This document shows positions 60,527 to 64,000 of a DNA stretch of 64,000 bases, in pieces. Origin of the DNA: Streptomyces aureoverticillatus (GTDB lineage: Bacteria; Actinomycetota; Actinomycetes; Streptomycetales; Streptomycetaceae); assembly GCF_014649395.1 (NCBI RefSeq), contig NZ_BMSY01000006.1:186001-250000 (forward strand), written 5' to 3'. Made by a program: the position numbers and the translations under genes. How positions within the stretch are numbered: position 1 is the stretch's first letter; each line of letters starts with the position of its first letter. The notes under the pieces are model-generated. The model was not told the origin of the DNA. It was given only the letters and a program-made list of their open reading frames with translations, and did not search any database.

Positions 60527-61717
60527 GTGGCGGACGCTGCAGTGACGGCGGGAGACGGCGCGGGACACGGCGCCGGGGGCACGGGCCGCGGCCATGTGCT
60601 CATCGCCGCGGACAAGTTCAAGGGGTCCCTCACGGCCGTGCAGGTGGCCGAGCGCGTGACGGCGGGGCTGCGCGGCGTGGCGCCGGACCTGCCGGTGCGG
60701 GCGCTGCCCGTGGCCGACGGCGGTGACGGCACGGTCGACGCGGCCGTGGCGGCCGGTTTCGAACGCCGGGAGGTGCGGGTCACCGGGCCGCTCGGCGCCG
60801 AGGTCGTGGCGGCGTACGCGCTGCGGGACGACACCGCCGTCGTGGAGATGGCCGAGGCCTCGGGGCTGCAGCTGCTGCCCGAGGGCACGTTCGCGCCGCT
60901 CACGGCGACGACGTACGGCAGCGGGGAGCTGCTCCGCGCCGCGCTCGACGCGGGCGCGCGCACCATCGTCTTCGGCGTGGGCGGCAGCGCGACGACCGAC
61001 GGCGGCGCGGGCATGCTGGTCGCGCTCGGCGCGCGGTTCCTGGACGCCGACGGGGAGCCCGTCGGGCCCGGTGGCGGGCCGCTGCGGGAGCTGGCGTCCG
61101 CCGACCTGTCCGGGCTCGACCCGCGGCTCGGTGACGTACAGATCGTCCTGGCCAGCGACGTCGACAACCCGCTGACCGGGCCCAAGGGGGCGCCCGCGGT
61201 GTACGGGCCGCAGAAGGGCGCCTCGCCGGAGGACGTGGAAGCCCTCGACGCCGCGCTCGCGCACTTCGCGCGGGTCCTCGCCCGGGACGTCGGGCCGCAG
61301 GCACTGGAGTACGCGCAGGCGCCGGGCGCCGGTGCGGCGGGCGGGATCGGGTTCGGGGCCCTTGTCGGGCTCGGGGCGTCGTTCCGGCCCGGCATCGACG
61401 TCATGCTGGACGTCCTCGGCTTCGCGCCCGCGCTGGCCGGGGCGGTGCTCGTCATCACCGGGGAGGGGTCGCTCGACGAGCAGACCCTGCACGGGAAGGC
61501 TCCCGCCGGGGTGGCGGCGGCGGCCCGGGCCGCCGGGGTCGACGTCGTCGCCGTGTGCGGGCGGCTCGTCCTGCCGCCCGCCGCGCTCGGCGCCGCCGGG
61601 ATCCGGCGGGCGTACGCCCTCACCGACATCGAGCCCGACGTGGCGCGCTGCGTGGCCGAGGCGGGGCCGCTCCTCGAACGCCTGGCCGCGTCCGTGGCCA
61701 CGGACTTCCTGACCTGA
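60527..61717 (+). CDS. Glycerate kinase
   Basis: A 396-residue type-1 glycerate kinase: IAADKFKGSLTAVQVAERV in part, LPVADGGDGTVDA, GVGGSATTDGGAGML, LASDVDNPLTGPKGAPAVYGPQKGA in part and ITGEGSLDEQTLHGKAPAGVA. It phosphorylates glycerate with ATP, feeding glycerate from glyoxylate or sugar-acid breakdown into glycolysis. Start GTG 60527 has AAGGGGA about 8 nt upstream; a 20-residue N-terminal Ala/Gly-rich extension precedes the core. A terminator with stem 61726-61752 and TTT follows. Confidence 0.93.
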   Translation: MADAAVTAGDGAGHGAGGTGRGHVLIAADKFKGSLTAVQVAERVTAGLRGVAPDLPVRALPVADGGDGTVDAAVAAGFERREVRVTGPLGAEVVAAYALRDDTAVVEMAEASGLQLLPEGTFAPLTATTYGSGELLRAALDAGARTIVFGVGGSATTDGGAGMLVALGARFLDADGEPVGPGGGPLRELASADLSGLDPRLGDVQIVLASDVDNPLTGPKGAPAVYGPQKGASPEDVEALDAALAHFARVLARDVGPQALEYAQAPGAGAAGGIGFGALVGLGASFRPGIDVMLDVLGFAPALAGAVLVITGEGSLDEQTLHGKAPAGVAAAARAAGVDVVAVCGRLVLPPAALGAAGIRRAYALTDIEPDVARCVAEAGPLLERLAASVATDFLT

Positions 61718-62336
61718 CGGGCCCGGGCCCCCACCGCTCCGCGGCGGGGGCCTTTCCCACCCGCCCGCCCTTACTGATTGCCCTGGTCCGCAGGGCACCG
61801 GCAGCCGGAGCACGCCTGCCGGACAGGGCAACGGAGCCGGGGCCCCGGCCGTTGGGGGCGGCGCTGCGACCCCGCCCCGCTCCTGCTGCATGCGGCGGCC
61901 CGCCCCCGTCGCTCCGCGACGGCCTTCCCCACCCGCCCGCCCCTAGACACTGCCCTGGGCCGTGGGGATCGGGGCTTCGGTGCCCGGGGGGCGGGCGGCG
62001 CGGCCCATGGCAATCGGCAGCGGCCACCGCTACCGCTACCGCTGTGGGCGTGGCCCGACTGCTGCCGTTCCCGCTGTGGGCAATCGTCCCGCAGGGCGAG
62101 TGGGGCATCCCCTGCTCGAGCGAAGCCGAGAGCTTGGGGAAGGGTGGGCACAGCCCAGGCCGACGGCACGTCCAAGTCCGGCCCCGGCCCCGCCCGCTCG
62201 CCCAGGCGGCGACCACCCATCAGGCCCCCCGCCAAGGGGACCCGGCGCCGCCCCCGTCCCAGGGGCCCCGCCCATCTGCCCCACCCCGCCCCGGGGTCCA
62301 GCGGCGCCCCACGCCCAAGGGCCCCCGACCCCGGGG
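61718..62336. other. Structured gap without genes
   Basis: This 619-bp region has no convincing gene on either strand. It holds the kinase terminator; an extended imperfect hairpin at 61778-61831 (arms TTGCCCTG with CAGGGCAA, and CCGGCAG with CTGCCGG); a diverged duplicate of the terminator-plus-ACCCGCCCGCCC-CTGCCCTG unit near 61900-61962; and, at 62109-62139, a hairpin-like CCCCTGCTCGAGC/GAGAGCTTGGGG element that I recall as common between Streptomyces genes. It may be a graveyard of terminator repeats, or encode a structured RNA. Confidence 0.5.
61726..61752 (+). terminator. Terminator after glycerate kinase gene
   Basis: GGCCCCCACCGC (61726-61737) pairs with GCGGCGGGGGCC (61741-61752) with one mismatch over a 3-nt loop and is followed by TTT, 9 bp after the stop. 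Confidence 0.8.
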
Positions 62337-63563
62337 TCACCCCACCCCGCCAAGTCCCGGCGACAGCCGATACGCATCGAGGGCCAACGTCATCTCGATC
62401 AGATCCCGCGGCCGCGCCAGCGACCGCGACGTGAGCTGTTCCAGCCGCCGCAGCCGGTTGAAGACGGTGTTCCGGTGGCAGTACAGCCGCCCCGCGGCCC
62501 GCCCCGCCGACCCCTCGCAGTCCAGCCACGCGTCCAACGTGTCCAGCAGCACCGCCCGGTCCCCGGGCTCCAGGGCCAGCAACGCGCCGAACACATCCGC
62601 CACCAGGCGCCCCGCCAGCTCCGGCTGGCCCACCACGAGAGCCGTCGGCATCCGCCGGTCGAACCGCACCACACCCCCGGTGTCCGCCGGACACGTCCGC
62701 AGCGCCAGCTCCGCGAGCCGCCGCGCCTGCCCCAGCTCGGCGAGACCGCCCACGACGGGACTGATCCCCCCGGCCCCCGACCCCGCCCCCACCCCGAGCC
62801 GGTCAAGGAGTGCCACAAGCCCGTCGAGACCCGCCTCCGCCCCGAGCGCCACCACCCCCACCTCGCAGTCCGTCCGCATCCGCCAGACGAACCGGAACCC
62901 CGCCTCCTGCACCCGCCGGTGCGGCGCGTCCCGCCCACCGCGCCGCTCCACCCGCAGCACCACCACCGCGTACGGCCCCCGCTCCGGCAGATCGAGACCC
63001 GCCGCCGCCCGCGCCGCGAGCCCCGGCTCGCTCTGCCCCTCAAGGAGCGCGTCGAGCAACGCCTGCGCCCGCTCGTCGGTGCGCCGCCGCAGCTCCAGCT
63101 CCGTCTCCCGGTACGCGTCCGACGCCGTCACCGCCTGCGCGTCCACCGCCGACCACACCAGCGTCGCCGACCGCATCAGCGCCGCGAGCCGCTCCGGATC
63201 ACCGCCCGACGCCCCTTCGAGCAGCGCGTCCCACACCAGGTAGCCCGCGTTCCGGTACGAGTGCACCAGCAGGTCCAGCGGCAGCCCCTGCCCGGCCCGT
63301 CGCCGCCCGGACTCCCGCGCGTACTCCAGGTCGCGGCGCGGCGACTCACGCGGCGCCGTGATCGTCTCGATGCCGATCCGGATCGCCTCCTCCGCCTCCC
63401 GCCAGTGCTGGTCGTACGGCAGCACCCGGTCGTACGCGGGGGAGTGCTCGGCGAGTTGGCGCAGGTGCTCGTCGACCAGCTCCGGAATCCGCGGCAGCAG
63501 CGCCACGCACGCCTCCTTGAGCAGTTTCCAGTCGTGCCCGGTGCGTCGTGTGCGCCCGCCCAT
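62337..63563 (-). CDS. PucR/CdaR-type transcriptional regulator
   Basis: A 408-residue regulator: N-terminal helical region (RTRRTGHDWKLLKEACVALLPRIPELVDEHLRQL in part), a GGDEF-related middle (YAVVVLRVERRG, CEVGVVALGAEAGLDGLVALL in part) and a C-terminal HTH_30 domain (GRLYCHRNTVFNRLRRLEQLTSR in part, near 360-385). Such proteins activate catabolic genes in response to metabolites. It is divergent from a branched-chain amino-acid-type ABC ATPase gene 214 bp away, its likely target. ATG 63563 is chosen; the upstream frame is low-complexity Arg/Gly. Confidence 0.87.
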   Translation of the reverse strand: MGGRTRRTGHDWKLLKEACVALLPRIPELVDEHLRQLAEHSPAYDRVLPYDQHWREAEEAIRIGIETITAPRESPRRDLEYARESGRRRAGQGLPLDLLVHSYRNAGYLVWDALLEGASGGDPERLAALMRSATLVWSAVDAQAVTASDAYRETELELRRRTDERAQALLDALLEGQSEPGLAARAAAGLDLPERGPYAVVVLRVERRGGRDAPHRRVQEAGFRFVWRMRTDCEVGVVALGAEAGLDGLVALLDRLGVGAGSGAGGISPVVGGLAELGQARRLAELALRTCPADTGGVVRFDRRMPTALVVGQPELAGRLVADVFGALLALEPGDRAVLLDTLDAWLDCEGSAGRAAGRLYCHRNTVFNRLRRLEQLTSRSLARPRDLIEMTLALDAYRLSPGLGGVG

Positions 63564-63777
63564 GCCCCGCCTCTCCCGCTCGTCGCCGTGAGCCGCGTGC
63601 CTGTGCGGAGGATGCCACCGGCCACCCGCCCCCGGCAGCACCCCGGCGCGCGGTGCTGTGCCGGTGCACAACGCCCGACCGCCACCGCTGGGCCCCGGCA
63701 GCGTTTCGCCCGCCGCCCGTGGACGCCCGCCCGGCACGGTGCTGAAGTGAACGCCACGCCGCGGAAGGAGGTGCGAA

Positions 63778-64000
63778 ATGGCCGATTCCGACCACCACAC
63801 CGACCAGAGTCCCCACGCCGAGCGGGCCCACCACACCCTCACCGTCCGCGACGCCTGCGTCGGCTACGGCCCCGTCCGCGCCCTCCGGCACGTCAGCCTC
63901 GACGTGCCCGACGGCGCCGTCGTCGCCGTGCTCGGCGGCAACGGCGCCGGCAAGTCCACGCTGCTGCGCGCCGTGTCCCGCACCCTCTCCTTCCACGGCG
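63778..64000 (+). CDS. Branched-chain amino-acid-type ABC transporter ATPase (3' end off the window)
   Basis: The first 74 codons are visible. After a His/Asp-rich 20-residue tail come TVRDACVGYGPVRALRHVSLDVPDG and Walker A LGGNGAGKSTLLRAVSRT in part, typical of LivF/LivG ATPases. GGAAGGAGG lies 6-7 nt before ATG 63778, the strongest Shine-Dalgarno in the window. Divergent from the PucR-type regulator. Confidence 0.88.
   Translation, partial: MADSDHHTDQSPHAERAHHTLTVRDACVGYGPVRALRHVSLDVPDGAVVAVLGGNGAGKSTLLRAVSRTLSFHG

Overview
The window is high-GC actinomycete DNA, almost certainly from a Streptomyces chromosome. Reasons: dense coding with G/C at third positions; many GTG starts; a five-gene conservon ending in a P450; an SsgA-like sporulation protein; a TTA codon in only one gene found; several families largely confined to Streptomyces (DUF6278-, DUF6411-, DUF6479-like); and many genes with a TANNNT hexamer 6-8 nt before the start codon, the signature of leaderless mRNAs. 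No rRNA, tRNA, CRISPR array, intact transposase or recognisable antibiotic biosynthesis cluster was seen.

Layout. 1-6.8 kb: edge-truncated ornithine cyclodeaminase, a TetR-hydrolase-reductase operon, a small secreted protein, a TTA-containing membrane protein and two tandem secreted beta-propeller paralogues. 6.8-8.6 kb: an AT-richer, foreign-looking island with an N-terminally truncated RNase-like toxin domain, a perfect 15-bp hairpin and a barstar-domain immunity protein, joined to a glycosyltransferase gene remnant. 8.6-14.2 kb: two TetR-controlled enzyme genes, a PcaL fusion and a metallo-hydrolase. 14.2-25.5 kb: exonuclease III, SGNH hydrolase, small conserved proteins, a GluABCD-type amino-acid ABC transporter, a secreted S15 peptidase, an L,D-transpeptidase and a membrane-anchored protein. 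25.6-30.3 kb: secreted gamma-glutamyltransferase, methionine aminopeptidase with a divergent HTH regulator, and a chloramphenicol-type MFS exporter with a putative leader peptide. 30.4-38.5 kb: a large coiled/helical protein, then a reductive pyrimidine (or hydantoin) catabolic operon.

38.5-42.6 kb: methyltransferase, NarL-type two-component pair, a 122-bp tandem repeat, and a DUF4232-like lipoprotein. 43.0-49.2 kb: conservon (sensor kinase-like CvnA, roadblock CvnB, DUF742 CvnC, GTPase CvnD, an ExxR-less P450) facing a second, canonical P450; then an SsgA-like gene, a DUF6479-like protein, Dps, a DUF6411-like protein, a second (cytoplasmic) gamma-glutamyltransferase, an inositol-phosphatase family enzyme and an FAD oxidoreductase. 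55.7-60.3 kb: macro-domain deacetylase, Ada-AlkA fusion, Ogt, Nudix and ADP-ribosylglycohydrolase, a neighbourhood themed on alkylation repair and ADP-ribose. 60.5-64 kb: glycerate kinase, a structured 0.6-kb gap, a PucR-type regulator and a truncated branched-chain amino-acid ABC ATPase.

The most unusual parts are the orphan RNase/barstar module with its recombination scar, the leader region of the exporter gene, a PcaL whose lactonase nucleophile serine reads as alanine, and the P450 lacking the ExxR arginine (a known trait of conservon CYP157 enzymes). Functions are read from sequence motifs alone; no database search was run.
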